NCBI GenBank assembly: GCA_031292335.1
Contig: JARLHH010000108.1
Location: forward strand, 1 to 6,082
Direction of reading: 5' to 3'
Length of the DNA: 6,082 nt
DNA from: Candidatus Limnocylindrales bacterium
GTDB lineage: Bacteria > Chloroflexota > Limnocylindria > Limnocylindrales > CSP1-4
Below, piece by piece: positions 5,703 through 6,082 of the stretch. Both the position numbers and the translations under genes were made by a program. Under the pieces are notes generated by a model that was not told the DNA's origin, did not search any database, and was given only the letters and a program-made list of their open reading frames with translations. How positions within the stretch are numbered: the stretch's first letter is position 1; the number at the start of each line of letters is the position of its first letter.

Positions 5703-6082
5703 ATGGAACTCACCACCGTCTGGTTCGGCCTCATCGCCATCCTGTGGGTCGGCTACCTCGTCCTCGAGGGCTTCGACTTCGGCGTCGGCATCCTGCTCCC
5801 GGTCCTGGGCCGCACCGAGCGGGAGCGGCGCGTCGTCATCAACACGATCGGCCCGTTCTGGGACGGCAACGAGGTCTGGGTGCTCGTCGCCGGCGGCGCG
5901 ACGTTCGCCGCCTTCCCGGAGTGGTACGCCACGCTCTTCTCGGGCTTCTACCTGGCGCTCTTCCTGATCCTCGTCGCGCTGATCCTGCGCGGCGTCGCGT
6001 TCGAGTTCCGGAGCAAGCGCCCGGAGGCCTCGTGGCGGCGGGGATGGGACCTGGCGATCTTCTTCGGCTCGCTCCTCCCGGC
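5703..6082 (+). CDS. cydB: Cytochrome bd quinol oxidase subunit II (CydB), 5' part
   Basis: Second membrane subunit of cytochrome bd oxidase, structurally paired with CydA and needed for heme assembly and oxidase stability. Only the first 126 codons are present; the gene runs off the right edge. The N-terminal family landmarks are all there: YLVLEGFDFGVG (18-29), ERRVVINTIGPFWDGNEVW (41-59), LVAGGATFAAFPEWYA (61-76), SGFYLA (80-85), and the FRSK loop (102-105) before helix 4. Three hydrophobic membrane segments are visible (about 6-26, 55-71 and 78-99), with a fourth beginning near 116. It is 12 nt after cydA, so both subunits come from one transcript. Whether cydC/cydD or a small CydX-like subunit follows cannot be seen. 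Confidence 0.95.
   Translation, partial: MELTTVWFGLIAILWVGYLVLEGFDFGVGILLPVLGRTERERRVVINTIGPFWDGNEVWVLVAGGATFAAFPEWYATLFSGFYLALFLILVALILRGVAFEFRSKRPEASWRRGWDLAIFFGSLLP

Overview
This is a GC-rich chromosomal window with strong G/C third-position codon bias. It suggests a high-GC bacterium, most likely Chloroflexota (Limnocylindria- or Dormibacteria-like environmental lineages) or Actinomycetota. The reasons are the base composition, start sites with a -10 box but no Shine-Dalgarno sequence, and the protein style. The assignment is an inference; there is no rRNA or phylogenetic marker here. I see no tRNA, rRNA, CRISPR array, insertion sequence or phage gene.

Layout. The left part (23-1331) is read leftward. 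It holds an ECF sigma factor gene, then a small soluble zinc-binding anti-sigma factor of the HisCys3 (ZAS) type, then a 71-residue protein made of four G-x-F-[S/A]-x-G-Q repeats. A 137-bp divergent spacer (1332-1468) separates this group from rightward genes: an MFS transporter (1469-2959), a membrane-bound ferritin of MbfA type with a ferritin-like domain fused to a VIT1/CCC1 transporter domain (3002-4147), cydA (4284-5690) and the 5' part of cydB (5703 onward, cut by the window edge).

Signals. The sigma, MFS and ferritin genes each have a TAnnnT hexamer exactly 6 nt before a start codon and no Shine-Dalgarno sequence, the pattern of leaderless transcripts. cydA and cydB have Shine-Dalgarno sequences instead. 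The cydA upstream region (about 4135-4283) carries three 16-bp direct repeats, one containing a 10-bp palindrome, and a possible -10 box, so cydAB probably has its own regulated promoter.

How the genes may work together. CydAB is a quinol oxidase with high oxygen affinity that resists several respiratory poisons. MbfA-type proteins oxidise and export iron. A soluble ZAS anti-sigma factor with the RsrA cysteine/histidine spacing can sense thiol oxidation. A shared redox, oxygen or iron stress theme is plausible, but the sequence does not show that this sigma factor controls the neighbouring genes. Nothing here is clearly a new system. The best candidates for a second look are the four-repeat small protein beside the sigma/anti-sigma pair and the direct repeats before cydA.
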